This document shows, one piece after another, positions 49,150 to 57,111 of a DNA stretch of 64,000 nt. The notes under the pieces were generated by a model. The model saw nothing but the letters and a program-made list of their open reading frames with translations, made no database searches and was not told the DNA's origin. Source of the DNA: Pseudomonadota bacterium (GTDB lineage Bacteria > Pseudomonadota > Alphaproteobacteria > Rhodobacterales > Rhodobacteraceae); NCBI GenBank assembly GCA_018240425.1, contig JAFEFU010000012.1:1-64000 (forward strand), read 5' to 3'. Within the stretch, counting starts at the first letter, position 1. Each line of letters opens with the position of its first letter. The translations under genes and the position numbers were made by a program.

Positions 49150-50327
49150 CTATTCAGGCGAAAATGGCGCAGATCGAGGATTGGCGGGCGGGCGGCTTCG
49201 GCCTTTACATCCACTGGCCCTTCTGCACGTCGAAGTGCCCCTATTGCGATTTCAACAGCCATGTCGCGGCGCGGATCGACCAGCGGCGCTGGCTGGCCGC
49301 CTATCTGCGCGAGATCGACCGGGTGGTGGCGCGGACGCCGGGGCGGGTGCTGAACACGATCTTCTTCGGCGGCGGAACGCCCTCGCTGATGGAGCCGGAG
49401 GTGGTCGCCGCCATTCTCGAGCGGGCACGCCGGGCCTGGGTTCCGGCCAACGACCTTGAAGTGACGCTTGAGGCCAACCCCGGCTCGGTCGATGCCGGGC
49501 GCTTCCGGGCCTATGCCGAAGGCGGGGTGAACCGCCTGTCGATGGGGGTCCAGGCCCTGAACGACCGCGACCTGAAGCGGCTGGGGCGGATGCACAGCCT
49601 GGCCGAGGCGCGCCGGGCCTTCGACATCGCGCGGGCGGCCTTTGCGCGGGTCAGCTTCGATCTGATCTATGCCCGGCAGGACCAGACCCTTGCCGGCTGG
49701 CGGGCCGAACTGCGCGAGGCCCTGTCGATGGCGGTCGATCACTTTTCGCTCTACCAGCTGACCATCGAGGACGGCACCGTCTTTGGCGCGCGCGCCGCTG
49801 CCGGCCACCTCAAGGGCCTGCCCGTAGACGAGGCCGCGTCGGACATGTATCTGCTGACCCAGGATGTCTGCGCCGCCGCCGGCCTGCCCGCCTACGAAGT
49901 GTCGAACCACGCCCGCCCCGGTGCGGAAAGCCGGCACAACCTGGTCTACTGGCGGTATGGCGATTATGCGGGCATCGGTCCAGGTGCGCACGGTCGGCTG
50001 ACGCTGGGCGGCGCGCGATTTGCGACCGAGGCTCCGAAGGCGCCCGGCGCATGGCTCGATCAGGTCGAGCAGACGGGATCGGGCGACGGGTCCATTGAAC
50101 TGCTTGGCGCCGGGGACCAGGCGACCGAATTCCTGCTGATGGGCCTGCGCCTGGCCGAAGGCGTCGATCCCGCCCGCTTTGCCGCGCTGGCCGGTCGGCC
50201 CCTGCCCGCGCCGGTGCTGGACCATCTGACCGGGATCGGGATGCTGTCCGGCGCCGGCGGCCGGCTGGCCGCGACCCGGGCCGGCCGTCCCGTCCTGAAC
50301 GCAATCCTGCGCGAGCTTCTCGCATGA
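49146..50327 (+). CDS. hemW: Radical SAM heme chaperone HemW
   Basis: A 393-residue radical SAM protein. The 4Fe-4S cluster cysteines are in HWPFCTSKCPYCDFNSHV (C-x3-C-x2-C), which is the HemW form rather than the HemN coproporphyrinogen oxidase form. A GGGTPSLMEP loop and LEANPGSVD follow. The GTG at 49146 overlaps the preceding stop and has AAGGAA before it; ATG 49164 is the alternative. It delivers heme to acceptor proteins and was formerly called oxygen-independent coproporphyrinogen oxidase-like. Confidence 0.93.
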   Translation: MTIQAKMAQIEDWRAGGFGLYIHWPFCTSKCPYCDFNSHVAARIDQRRWLAAYLREIDRVVARTPGRVLNTIFFGGGTPSLMEPEVVAAILERARRAWVPANDLEVTLEANPGSVDAGRFRAYAEGGVNRLSMGVQALNDRDLKRLGRMHSLAEARRAFDIARAAFARVSFDLIYARQDQTLAGWRAELREALSMAVDHFSLYQLTIEDGTVFGARAAAGHLKGLPVDEAASDMYLLTQDVCAAAGLPAYEVSNHARPGAESRHNLVYWRYGDYAGIGPGAHGRLTLGGARFATEAPKAPGAWLDQVEQTGSGDGSIELLGAGDQATEFLLMGLRLAEGVDPARFAALAGRPLPAPVLDHLTGIGMLSGAGGRLAATRAGRPVLNAILRELLA

Positions 50328-50680
50328 TCCGCCCCGTCTGGATCGCCGGAGGCCTGGTCTGCGTCGGTCTCGGCGTAATCGGCCTGTTCCTGCCGTTCCT
50401 GCCGACCGTCCCCTTCCTTCTGGCCGCGGCCTTCTGCTTTGGCCGGGGGTCGCGGCGGCTGCATGACTGGCTGATGACCCATCCGACCCTCGGCCCGCCG
50501 GTCCGCGACTGGAACGAGCGGGGGGCGATCTCGCGGCGATCGAAATATGTCGCCAGCGCCTCGGTGGCCCTGGCGCTGATCATGTCCGCCGCTCTGGGCT
50601 TTTCGCTGAAGATCATCGCGATTCAGGCGTTCGGCCTGATCGGGGTCATGCTGTTCATCTGGACGAGGCCGGACGGCTGA
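50324..50680 (+). CDS. DUF454 (YbaN) family membrane protein
   Basis: A 118-residue protein with an N-terminal hydrophobic stretch (VWIAGGLVCVGLGVIGLFLP) and hydrophobic segments near residues 80-113. It matches the DUF454 pattern IGLFLPFLPTVPFLLAAAFC and SRRLHDWLMTHPTLGP. Its function is unknown. The start overlaps the hemW stop by 4 bases, so it closes the rph operon. Confidence 0.88.
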   Translation: MIRPVWIAGGLVCVGLGVIGLFLPFLPTVPFLLAAAFCFGRGSRRLHDWLMTHPTLGPPVRDWNERGAISRRSKYVASASVALALIMSAALGFSLKIIAIQAFGLIGVMLFIWTRPDG

Positions 50681-50693
50681 GCCCCCGGGCAGG

Positions 50694-51314
50694 TCAGCCC
50701 CCGACGATCGCCTTCAGCTGGAAGGTCATGTACATGAGCGCGATCGCCGCCGACCACGAGGCGATGATGCGCCATGCCAGCCGCATCCAGAAGGCCGGCA
50801 CCTTTTGCAGCGCCCCGCGCGCGACCGCAGCCGAGATCAGCGGGATAGCGGCGGCGCCAAGCACGATGCCGATGTAGATCCCGAACTGCAACTCGCCGAA
50901 TCCGTGGCCTTCAAGCGTGACCATGTTCACCAGCACCCCGGCCACCGCCGCCAGCCCCGCCAGCGGTGCGAAGGGCCAGGGCCGGGCGATCACCGCCAGA
51001 AGCGCACAGATGATCCCGACGGACAGCGAGGGGACGACATAGGCCGGGCTGCCGAACAGTGCGAGAAAGATCCCGGCGACCAGGCCGGCGGCCAGGGGCG
51101 GCATCAGCCGCAGGATGCCCTCGGTCTGCCAGACGCTGGCCATGATCCCCAGCGGGATCAGGGTCAGAAGGCCGCTGGGGCTGTTGAGCGAGGCGCCGAT
51201 CCCCTCGATGATCTGCGGGAAGATCGTGCCCTTGGCGAAATTATGCGCCTCTGCCGCCACGGGCAGAAGCGCGAAGGCCGGTGCAAGCAGGCCGAGGCGG
51301 CGAAGCTGTTTCAT
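50694..51314 (-). CDS. HupE/UreJ-like membrane protein, second of a pair
   Basis: A 206-residue inner-membrane protein with a cleavable N-terminal signal (MKQLRRLGLLAPAFALLPVA then AEAHNF) and five to six hydrophobic segments. The overall pattern follows the HupE/UreJ protein encoded just upstream, but the HPxxGxDH metal motif is absent. Its start overlaps the upstream stop (ATGA), so the two probably work as one transporter or as transporter and accessory. The precise role is not known. Confidence 0.7.
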   Translation of the reverse strand: MKQLRRLGLLAPAFALLPVAAEAHNFAKGTIFPQIIEGIGASLNSPSGLLTLIPLGIMASVWQTEGILRLMPPLAAGLVAGIFLALFGSPAYVVPSLSVGIICALLAVIARPWPFAPLAGLAAVAGVLVNMVTLEGHGFGELQFGIYIGIVLGAAAIPLISAAVARGALQKVPAFWMRLAWRIIASWSAAIALMYMTFQLKAIVGG

Positions 51315-51916
51315 AGGTATCCGAACATGAAGGCGCCGCCGATGGCGCAGATCACTCCGCCCAGGCCGCTGACGACATAGCGGCCCTTGGGCAGCAGGGT
51401 CAGGAAGCCCAGCGCGATGCCGCACATGTGCAGAAGGCCGGTGGCGATGACGAAGCCCAGTGCGAAGGAAAAGGCATTGGCCGCGCCCGGCATTTCGGCG
51501 CCGTGGGCATAGCCGTGGCAAATGGCGAACAGGCCGACGATGATCGCCGCGATCCAGTTGGGCGCCCGGATGCCGAACAGGACCGCTGCGCCGAGAACGA
51601 TGCCGGACAGTGCGATGCCGAATTCGATGGTGTGTTCGCCGCCGGGGATCGGCAGGCCCATGATGCCGAGCATGCCGCCCAGGGACATGACCAGCGGGAA
51701 GGTGACGGGCAACAGCCATATCGCCGGAGCGCCGAGGAACGCCCCCCAGAGGCCGACGCCGACCATCGCGACGATGTGGTCAAGGCCGAAGAGGGGATGG
51801 AAGAAGCCGCTCCAGAACCCGCCGACGGCGCCCTGGCCGATGTGGGCCTGGGACTGGGTGGCGGCCAGCATCAGGACGGAGAAGATCAGGAAACGAAAGG
51901 ATTTGTTCGGCGACAT
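51311..51916 (-). CDS. hupE: HupE/UreJ-family nickel/cobalt permease
   Basis: A 201-residue permease with a signal peptide ending AATQSQAHIG, the metal-binding FHPLFGLDHIVAM motif right after the first segment, then ICHGYAHGAEMPGAANAF and six hydrophobic segments. HupE proteins carry Ni2+ or Co2+ and often sit beside hydrogenase or urease genes; neither is present here, so a cobalt role tied to cobalamin is possible. A strong AGGAGG precedes the start. No riboswitch could be verified upstream. Confidence 0.85.
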   Translation of the reverse strand: MSPNKSFRFLIFSVLMLAATQSQAHIGQGAVGGFWSGFFHPLFGLDHIVAMVGVGLWGAFLGAPAIWLLPVTFPLVMSLGGMLGIMGLPIPGGEHTIEFGIALSGIVLGAAVLFGIRAPNWIAAIIVGLFAICHGYAHGAEMPGAANAFSFALGFVIATGLLHMCGIALGFLTLLPKGRYVVSGLGGVICAIGGAFMFGYL

Positions 51917-52250
51917 GACGGACCTCCTCAATTGAGACTCACCGGTCGTGGCGAATCTATAACGCGGCTCCGGGGTGGCGGGTGAGAAAATTCGAAGCCG
52001 TTCACGAAACTGCGACAATGGCACGTGAGGGGAAGGAAAGCTCGCGTAGGGGCCGGGCCGAAAGGCTCGCGCAGGGTGCGCCCGCTCGAGGCTCGCCTGG
52101 CGGGTCAGGAGAGGGGTGGGCGGAAAGAGGCCGTCCTGCCGCCGCCCCGGATGCGAGGCGGCAGGGAACCGCCTTCCCGGCGGCGCCGAGGTGGACGGGC
52201 GCGACCTGGGTTCCCATATCGGGGCAGACGCAGTTGACAGGAGAGATGCG
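51917..52250. other. Non-coding gap between hupE and the zinc-ribbon gene
   Basis: The 334-base divergent gap holds both promoters and a hairpin, CCTGCCGCC (52135-52143) pairing with GGCGGCAGG (52157-52165). I looked for a cobalamin riboswitch and found no convincing one. A CAGGAGAG ribosome site precedes the zinc-ribbon gene. No gene can be supported here. Confidence 0.5.
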
Positions 52251-52535
52251 ATGCATTGTCCGGTGGACGGTACCCAGCTTCAGATGGCGGACCGGCAGGG
52301 GGTCGAGATCGACTACTGCCCGAAGTGCAGGGGGGTCTGGCTCGACAGGGGCGAACTCGACAAGCTGATCGAGCGCTCCGCGCCGCCGGTGATGCGGGCG
52401 GAACCGGAGCGGCACGAGCCGGCGCGCGCCGAGGCGCGCCGTGACGACCGCTACCGGGACGATGACCGCCACAGCCGCAGCCAGCCCGCCCGCAAGCGCA
52501 AGGGCTTCCTCAGCGAGATCTTCGACTTCGATTGA
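52251..52535 (+). CDS. TFIIB-type zinc-ribbon protein
   Basis: A 94-residue cytoplasmic protein with one zinc ribbon at residues 3-26 (CPVDGTQLQM followed by IDYCPKCRGVWLDRGELDKL), the zf-TFIIB family, followed by a long charged tail rich in Arg, Asp and Glu and a C-terminal KGFLSEIFDFD. The tail is probably disordered. Such short proteins are widespread; their role is unknown, with nucleic-acid or protein binding most likely. Confidence 0.85.
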   Translation: MHCPVDGTQLQMADRQGVEIDYCPKCRGVWLDRGELDKLIERSAPPVMRAEPERHEPARAEARRDDRYRDDDRHSRSQPARKRKGFLSEIFDFD

Positions 52536-52705
52536 GGCGGGTGCCAGGGCGCCATCGCCCCGGCCTGTACGCCCGTCCATGCCTGGGCGCCGCCGTGACG
52601 GCCGATCCTCGACCAGGCCGCGAGGGCAAGCCCCACGAGCCCGACGATGACGAAGTTGCCGGTGGCGAGCGCCGGGCCGCCGGCGGCGACAGTGAAGTTC
52701 GGGCA

Positions 52706-52725
52706 GGGTGCGCTGAAGCGCACCC
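52706..52725 (-). terminator. Terminator-like hairpin 3' of the small secreted gene
   Basis: GGGTGCGCT-ga-AGCGCACCC is a perfect 9-bp stem lying 9 bases after the small gene's stop. Another copy of its core occurs at 53284-53302 and a degenerate one near 53222, so it belongs to a short dispersed repeat. Confidence 0.6.
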
Positions 52726-52733
52726 GACTGCCG

Positions 52734-52880
52734 TCAGTGGCAGTGAACCGCCCCGACGCTGTTGTCCATGTGGCAGCATTGGCCGGGGGGCGAGCTTTTG
52801 CGGCAGCCGTCGCCGTGGGCGTCGGCGATGGACGGAGCGGTCAGGAAAGCGAGCGCCAGGGCGGCAAGAAACGGCTTCAT
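52734..52880 (-). CDS. Small secreted Cys/His-rich protein (YHYH-like), 48 residues
   Basis: A short gene that begins ATG at 52880 with GAGGTG upstream. The product has a Sec signal peptide (MKPFLAALALAFLTAPSIAD, ending ADA) and a mature part of about 26 residues containing four cysteines and several histidines: HGDGCRKSS, GQCCHMDNS and a terminal VHCH. It resembles, on a small scale, bacterial proteins ending in a D-G-C-H...Y-H-C-H pattern. Metal binding or disulfides in the periplasm are plausible. The CGTTAAC dyad upstream and hairpin downstream support a real transcription unit. Confidence 0.65.
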   Translation of the reverse strand: MKPFLAALALAFLTAPSIADAHGDGCRKSSPPGQCCHMDNSVGAVHCH

Positions 52881-52911
52881 GAAACACCTCGATGGGAAGG
52901 ACCGGGCCGGA

Positions 52912-52929
52912 CGTTAACACAGGTTAACG
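52912..52929. promoter_or_regulatory. Inverted repeat upstream of the small secreted gene
   Basis: CGTTAAC-acag-GTTAACG is a perfect 7-bp dyad starting 32 bases upstream of the small gene's ATG. Its size and AT-rich core suggest a regulator binding site overlapping the promoter. Confidence 0.5.
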
Positions 52930-52960
52930 AGAAGGGGCAGCCGGCGCGGCATCGCTCGGA

Positions 52961-53001
52961 GGACCGCGAAAGCGAACGTCCAGTGGACGTTCGCGCGGTC
53001 C
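52961..53001. repeat. Long imperfect palindrome
   Basis: GGACCGCG and GCGAACGTCC (52961-52981) pair with GGACGTTCGC and GCGGTCC (52985-53001); the stem is about 17 bp with a small bulge. It lies in the gene-free stretch 52881-53349 and borders no coding start. Its role is unknown. Confidence 0.6.
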
Positions 53002-53057
53002 GGTTGCCGCTGACGCGAGGAAGCGGCAAGGGGCTATCGGCATTCCCGGACGATGGG

Positions 53058-53124
53058 GCACGGGCGGCGCCCGCCCCGGTGGGGGCGAAGCCCCCGCCGC
53101 CCGGGGGGCGGGCGCTGCCCGTGC
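53058..53124. repeat. Large GC-rich hairpin
   Basis: GCACGGGC and GCGCCCGCCCC (53058-53077) pair with GGGGCGGGCGC and GCCCGTGC (53105-53124), with one G-T pair between the blocks; inside is GGGGGC-gaa-GCCCCC (53081-53095). The 67-base region is one of the strongest structures in the window. No gene overlaps it. The rest of 52930-53349 contains only the elements listed here. Confidence 0.65.
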
Positions 53125-53283
53125 GCCGGGCGCACGGGCGGGGCAGGTGGAGGCCGGTCGCGGGTCGCGCAGGGCGATGGCCCCGCGCTTTGGGGGAGGT
53201 TTGTTTTTGCGCATTTATTTGTAGGGCGTGCTTCAGAGCGCCTCGTCGCCAGCGTCAATTGAGAGCATGTGAGAGAATAAGAT

Positions 53284-53302
53284 GGTGCGCTGAAGCGCAT
53301 CC
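53284..53302. repeat. Copy of the GTGCGCT-ga-AGCGC repeat
   Basis: GGTGCGCTGAAGCGCATCC, flanked by CTACA, repeats the core of the hairpin at 52706. A degraded inverse copy (TGTAGGGCGTGCTTCAGAGC) lies near 53220, so the two bracket an 80-base AT-richer stretch just before the orphan gene. They may be remnants of one mobile repeat. Confidence 0.5.
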
Positions 53303-53349
53303 TACAGGGCCGGCTTATTGCCTCGATACGGGTTGCTACTTAACCGTCG

Positions 53350-53748
53350 TTACAGCCTTTTCAGATACCGCTCTTCCAGCAATCGTATGGCCGAGTTTGG
53401 TTCCAACGTTCGGAGTATCTTAGGGCGATCTGCTTCATAGCCAAACGGTTGGTTGGAGAATTGAAAGCAAAGAACATCTTCCGCCCATCGCTGAATTGCG
53501 ACTCTCAAATCAAAATCGTATCCTGACAAAAAGGCGATGTCGGTAATTTTGGCTGCGGCGTGCCTGGCATCTCCTGTAGATTTCCATTTTAGTAAAATGA
53601 TGTGCAACTTATTGCGTACCTCAATCGCGCGATGCACCAGTTGATTTGCCGACGACGTAACCTGGTACCGATCTAATTTCATCCTTTCGCGTGCTTCGTT
53701 GTCACGAAGACGAAGCGCGTCTCGATCATAATTTAGTTTGTCAGACAT
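53350..53748 (-). CDS. Hypothetical protein, AT-rich orphan
   Basis: A 132-residue soluble protein I do not recognise. It is rich in Arg, Leu, Asp and Glu, helical in character, without signal or membrane segments. A GGGGCAGGAA ribosome site lies in front of the ATG. The codons are strikingly AT-richer than those of neighbouring genes, and it abuts a partial copy of the uvrB 3' end and a toxin-antitoxin pair, so it was probably acquired horizontally. Confidence 0.6.
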   Translation of the reverse strand: MSDKLNYDRDALRLRDNEARERMKLDRYQVTSSANQLVHRAIEVRNKLHIILLKWKSTGDARHAAAKITDIAFLSGYDFDLRVAIQRWAEDVLCFQFSNQPFGYEADRPKILRTLEPNSAIRLLEERYLKRL

Positions 53749-53777
53749 TTCCTGCCCCGACCCCCGTTAGATTTCTC

Positions 53778-53935
53778 CTCCGCCCCCCTCGCTTCCCACC
53801 CCTTTGCCCCGCCCGCCCCGCGGTACTCCTCCCCCTGGCCTTCACCGCCTCGCCGACCGCCTCCTCGACCGCCGACTGCCGGGCCAAGGGATCGTCGGAC
53901 AGGACCAGGTCCGCCAAATCCAACCACCCCGCCAT
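53778..53935 (-). pseudogene. Duplicated 3' end of uvrB
   Basis: This stretch repeats the C-terminal coding part of uvrB. Over 53838-53912 it matches 54531-54605 at 70 of 75 positions, and a weaker match continues to about 53778. Translated in the same sense it reads [20 protein letters not shown], as at the end of UvrB. It can be read from ATG 53935, 2 bases after the toxin stop, as a 64-residue frame, but it contains no UvrB domain and is best seen as a relic. Confidence 0.75.
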
Positions 53936-53937
53936 CC

Positions 53938-54210
53938 CTACCCCCGCCTCGGGTGCAGCACATCGCGGATTTCGACGCTGTCGCCCGCAATCCGGTATAC
54001 CACCCGATACCGGTATTTGCGGCTGACGTGATAGCGCAGGCCGGTGCCGGGGACGGTGCGGCCCATTTCGGGGAAATCGGCAATGAGCGCGCAGAGGTGG
54101 GCGATCTCGGCCAGGACCGCATTGGCCGCCCTGGCGTTCAGCGGCCGCAGATAGGCGTCGGCGGCGTTCAGCGAGGCGAGCGCGCGGCGGGAAAACCGGG
54201 GGTCAGGCAC
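53938..54210 (-). CDS. RelE/ParE-family toxin
   Basis: A 90-residue protein with the fold pattern of RelE/ParE toxins: an N-terminal SRRALASLNAADAYLRPL helix, AHLCALIADFPEMGRTVPGT in the middle and the strand pair YHVSRKYRYRVVYRIAGDSV followed by IRDVLHPRRG. The GTG start at 54210 overlaps the antitoxin stop by 8 bases, so it is coupled to it. It should inhibit translation or DNA gyrase; the sub-family cannot be fixed by eye. Confidence 0.75.
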   Translation of the reverse strand: MPDPRFSRRALASLNAADAYLRPLNARAANAVLAEIAHLCALIADFPEMGRTVPGTGLRYHVSRKYRYRVVYRIAGDSVEIRDVLHPRRG

Positions 54211-54424
54211 GCCGGGACAAAAGCGCGGCGACTTCGGCGGGATCGGCGGGATCGAATTCCTCGCTGTCGAGCAGCGCGAGGTGGGCATATTCCTCGGAGT
54301 CGAAGTCGGGCGGGCCGGTGTGGGTGGCCACGAAACTTTCGACCAACTCGGCGAGGCGCGCCTGATCCGGCGGCGCAAGCTGCGCTTCGGCTTCGGTCAG
54401 CAGGCGGTGCAGGCGGACGTTCAT
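54203..54424 (-). CDS. Antitoxin of the RelE/ParE-type pair
   Basis: A 73-residue acidic protein directly upstream of, and overlapping, the toxin gene. The N-terminal part (RLHRLLTEAEAQLAPPDQAR) is helical and the C-terminal half (DSEEYAHLALLDSEEFDPAD) is acidic, as needed to wrap a basic toxin. No clear ribbon-helix-helix or Phd signature is seen. A good -10 box lies 7 bases before the ATG, so the message may be leaderless. Confidence 0.7.
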   Translation of the reverse strand: MNVRLHRLLTEAEAQLAPPDQARLAELVESFVATHTGPPDFDSEEYAHLALLDSEEFDPADPAEVAALLSRRA

Positions 54425-54430
54425 GGGCCG

Positions 54431-54436
54431 ATCATA
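54431..54436 (-). promoter_or_regulatory. -10 element of the toxin-antitoxin operon
   Basis: On the minus strand TATGAT (54436-54431) matches the -10 consensus at 5 of 6 positions and ends 7 bases before the antitoxin ATG. A weak TTCCCG lies 18 bases upstream as a possible -35. No ribosome site fits between, which points to a leaderless transcript. Confidence 0.45.
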
Positions 54437-54463
54437 GCCTGAGGGCGTTGTATGCGGGAAGCG

Positions 54464-56647
54464 TCATTTTCGCCCCCGCCGCGCCTTCCCGCCCCTCTGC
54501 CCCGCCCGGCCCGCCGTGCTCCGCCCCCGCGCCTTCACCGCCTCGCCGACCGCCGCCTCGACCGCCGACTGGCGGGCCAGGGGATCGTCGGAGAGGACGA
54601 GGTCCACCGCCTCCAGCCGCTTCACTTCATCCCTGAGCCGCGCGGCCTCCTCGAACTCCAGGTTCTCGGCGGCCTTGCGCATCTGGGTACGGAGCGCGTC
54701 AAGGTGGGCCTCGAGGTTGGCGCCGTGCATCGGGCGGTCGACCTTGGCGGTGACGCGCGCCTGGTCGGTGTCGCCCTGCCAGAGGCCGGCGAGCACGTCC
54801 TCGACGTTCTTGCGGACCGTCTGCGGGGTGATGCCGTTGGCGATGTTGTAGGCCTCCTGCTTTTCCCGCCGCCGGTTGGTCTCGGCCATCGCCCGTTCCA
54901 TCGAGCCTGTCACGCGGTCGGCGTACATGATGACCCGTCCGTCGGCGTTGCGGGCGGCGCGGCCGATGGTCTGGATCAGCGAGGTTTCCGAGCGCAGGAA
55001 GCCCTCCTTGTCGGCGTCAAGAATCGCCACCAGCCCGCATTCGGGGATGTCGAGCCCCTCGCGCAAGAGGTTGATGCCGACCAGAACGTCGAAGGCGCCG
55101 AGGCGCAGGTCGCGGAGGATTTCGATGCGCTCGATCGTGTCGATGTCGCTGTGCATATAGCGGACGCGGATGCCCTGTTCGTGCAGGTATTCGGTCAAAT
55201 CCTCGGCCATGCGCTTGGTCAGCGTCGTCACCAGGGTGCGCAGGCCGGCGGCGGCGACGCGGCGCACCTCGTCCAGAAGGTCGTCGACCTGCATCGAAAC
55301 CGGGCGGATTTCGACCGGCGGGTCGAGGAGGCCGGTGGGGCGGATCACCTGTTCGGTGAAGACGCCGCCGGTCTGCTCCATCTCCCACGCCGCCGGGGTG
55401 GCCGAGACGAAGACCGATTGCGGGCGCATCGCGTCCCATTCCTCGAACTTCAGGGGCCGGTTGTCCATGCAGGACGGCAGGCGGAAGCCGTGCTCGGCCA
55501 GCGTGAACTTGCGGCGGAAGTCGCCGCGGTACATGCCGCCGATCTGGGGGACCGAGACGTGGGACTCATCCGCGAAGACGATGGCGTGGTCGGGGATGAA
55601 TTCGAAAAGGGTGGGCGGCGGTTCGCCGGGGGCGCGGCCGGTGAGGTAACGGGAATAGTTCTCGATCCCGGCGCAGGAGCCGGTGGCCTCGAGCATCTCC
55701 AGATCGAAGTTGCAGCGCTGTTCGAGGCGCTGGGCTTCGAGGAGCTTGCCCTCGTCCTGGAGCTGTTTCAGCCGCTGGTGCAGTTCGACGCGGATGCCCT
55801 TGATCGCCTGCTGGAGCGTGGGGCGGGGGGTGACGTAGTGGCTGTTGGCATAGATGCGGATCTGGTCGAAACTGTCGGTTTTCGCGCCGGTCAGGGGGTC
55901 GAATTCGGTGATCCCCTCCAGCTCCTCGCCGAAGAAGGAAAAGCGCCAGGCGCGATCCTCGAGGTGGGCGGGCCAGACATCGACGGTGTCGCCCTTGACG
56001 CGGAAGGCACCGCGGGCAAAGGCGGCGTCGGCGCGGCGGTACTGCTGGGCGACAAGTTCGGAGAGGAACCTGCGCTGGTCGTAGAGGCCGCCCACCTTCA
56101 TGTCCTGGGTCATCGCCGAGTAGGTTTCGACCGAGCCGATGCCGTAGATGCAGGAGACCGAGGCCACGATGATCACGTCGTCGCGTTCGAGAAGCGCGCG
56201 GGTGGCCGAGTGGCGCATCCGGTCGATCTGTTCGTTGATCTGGGATTCCTTCTCGATGAAGGTGTCGGTGCGCGGAACGTAAGCCTCGGGCTGGTAATAG
56301 TCGTAGTAGCTGACGAAATATTCGACGGCGTTGTCGGGGAAGAAACCCTTGAACTCGCCGTAGAGCTGGGCGGCGAGGGTCTTGTTGGGGGCGAGGATGA
56401 TCGCCGGGCGCTGGGTTTCCTCGATCACCTTCGCCATCGTGAAGGTCTTGCCGGTGCCGGTGGCGCCAAGAAGCACCTGGTCGCGCTCGCCCGCCTGGAC
56501 CCCCGCCGACAGTTCGGCGATCGCGGTCGGCTGGTCGCCCGCCGCCTGGAAGTCGGACTTCATCACGAAGCGGCGGCCGCCTTCGAGCTTGGGGCGGGTC
56601 AGCACCTCGGGGCGCGGGGACGGGGCGTTGGTGTGGTTGTGGGGCAT
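54464..56647 (-). CDS. uvrB: Excinuclease ABC subunit B
   Basis: A 727-residue UvrB, the damage-verifying helicase-like subunit of nucleotide excision repair. Walker A is GATGTGKTF, the beta-hairpin region is [20 protein letters not shown], and the helicase motifs [20 protein letters not shown] and QTIGRAARN are present, with the C-terminal UVR motif ([20 protein letters not shown]) before a basic tail. ATG 56647 has AAGGGAA upstream. No LexA box of the GTTC-N7-GTTC type is visible. The tail coding region is duplicated at 53778-53935. Confidence 0.97.
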   Translation of the reverse strand: MPHNHTNAPSPRPEVLTRPKLEGGRRFVMKSDFQAAGDQPTAIAELSAGVQAGERDQVLLGATGTGKTFTMAKVIEETQRPAIILAPNKTLAAQLYGEFKGFFPDNAVEYFVSYYDYYQPEAYVPRTDTFIEKESQINEQIDRMRHSATRALLERDDVIIVASVSCIYGIGSVETYSAMTQDMKVGGLYDQRRFLSELVAQQYRRADAAFARGAFRVKGDTVDVWPAHLEDRAWRFSFFGEELEGITEFDPLTGAKTDSFDQIRIYANSHYVTPRPTLQQAIKGIRVELHQRLKQLQDEGKLLEAQRLEQRCNFDLEMLEATGSCAGIENYSRYLTGRAPGEPPPTLFEFIPDHAIVFADESHVSVPQIGGMYRGDFRRKFTLAEHGFRLPSCMDNRPLKFEEWDAMRPQSVFVSATPAAWEMEQTGGVFTEQVIRPTGLLDPPVEIRPVSMQVDDLLDEVRRVAAAGLRTLVTTLTKRMAEDLTEYLHEQGIRVRYMHSDIDTIERIEILRDLRLGAFDVLVGINLLREGLDIPECGLVAILDADKEGFLRSETSLIQTIGRAARNADGRVIMYADRVTGSMERAMAETNRRREKQEAYNIANGITPQTVRKNVEDVLAGLWQGDTDQARVTAKVDRPMHGANLEAHLDALRTQMRKAAENLEFEEAARLRDEVKRLEAVDLVLSDDPLARQSAVEAAVGEAVKARGRSTAGRAGQRGGKARRGRK

Positions 56648-56765
56648 GGCGATTCCCTTCGGGCGCCCCAGATTTGATCCGTTTTTGTTCCGGTGCAAGG
56701 CGGTTCAGCCCCTTGCTTCCCGTCCCGCGATTTTCGATAAGGGGCCAAGCCACCGGAGTGACGAC

Positions 56766-57077
56766 ATGCGCGCACGCATCTATCAGCCCGCCCGAACCGC
56801 CATGCAGTCGGGCACCGCCAGGACCGAGCTTTGGGTGCTGGAGTTCGCCCCGACGGAGGAGCGCGAGGTCGATCCGCTGATGGGCTGGACGGGCTCGGGC
56901 GACACCCAAAGCCAGGTGCGGTTGCAGTTCGAGACGCGTGAGGCCGCCGAGACCTATGCCCGCGAACAGGGCATCGACTATTCGGTCACCCTTCCGCATG
57001 TGCGCAAGCCCAACATCCGCCCGCGCGGCTATGGCGAGAATTTCGCCACCGACCGCAAGGGTTCCTGGACGCACTGA
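56766..57077 (+). CDS. NADH dehydrogenase accessory subunit NDUFS4 homologue
   Basis: A 103-residue protein of the ETC complex I subunit family (NDUFS4). The pattern [40 protein letters not shown] and [17 protein letters not shown] is typical. In alphaproteobacteria this accessory subunit sits on the matrix-facing arm of complex I and is often unlinked from the nuo operon, as here. It diverges from uvrB with a 118-base gap. Confidence 0.9.
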   Translation: MRARIYQPARTAMQSGTARTELWVLEFAPTEEREVDPLMGWTGSGDTQSQVRLQFETREAAETYAREQGIDYSVTLPHVRKPNIRPRGYGENFATDRKGSWTH

Positions 57078-57111
57078 GCGCGGGCCGCGCCGAAGGGCTG
57101 GCGCGGCCCTG

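Noticed and set aside
51917..52250. Cobalamin riboswitch upstream of hupE
   Set aside because: GGGAA and CGGT-like pieces occur on the minus strand, but the conserved ACTG core and a proper AGGAGACC box are missing or misplaced.
52451..52723. Minus-strand frame of 90 codons with a hydrophobic stretch
   Set aside because: It starts inside the hairpin at 52706-52725, has no ribosome site and runs into the zinc-ribbon gene on the other strand; no domain is recognisable.
56648..56765. LexA (SOS) box upstream of uvrB
   Set aside because: Two GTTC half-sites occur but are 12 bases apart rather than 7, so the spacing does not fit the alphaproteobacterial box.
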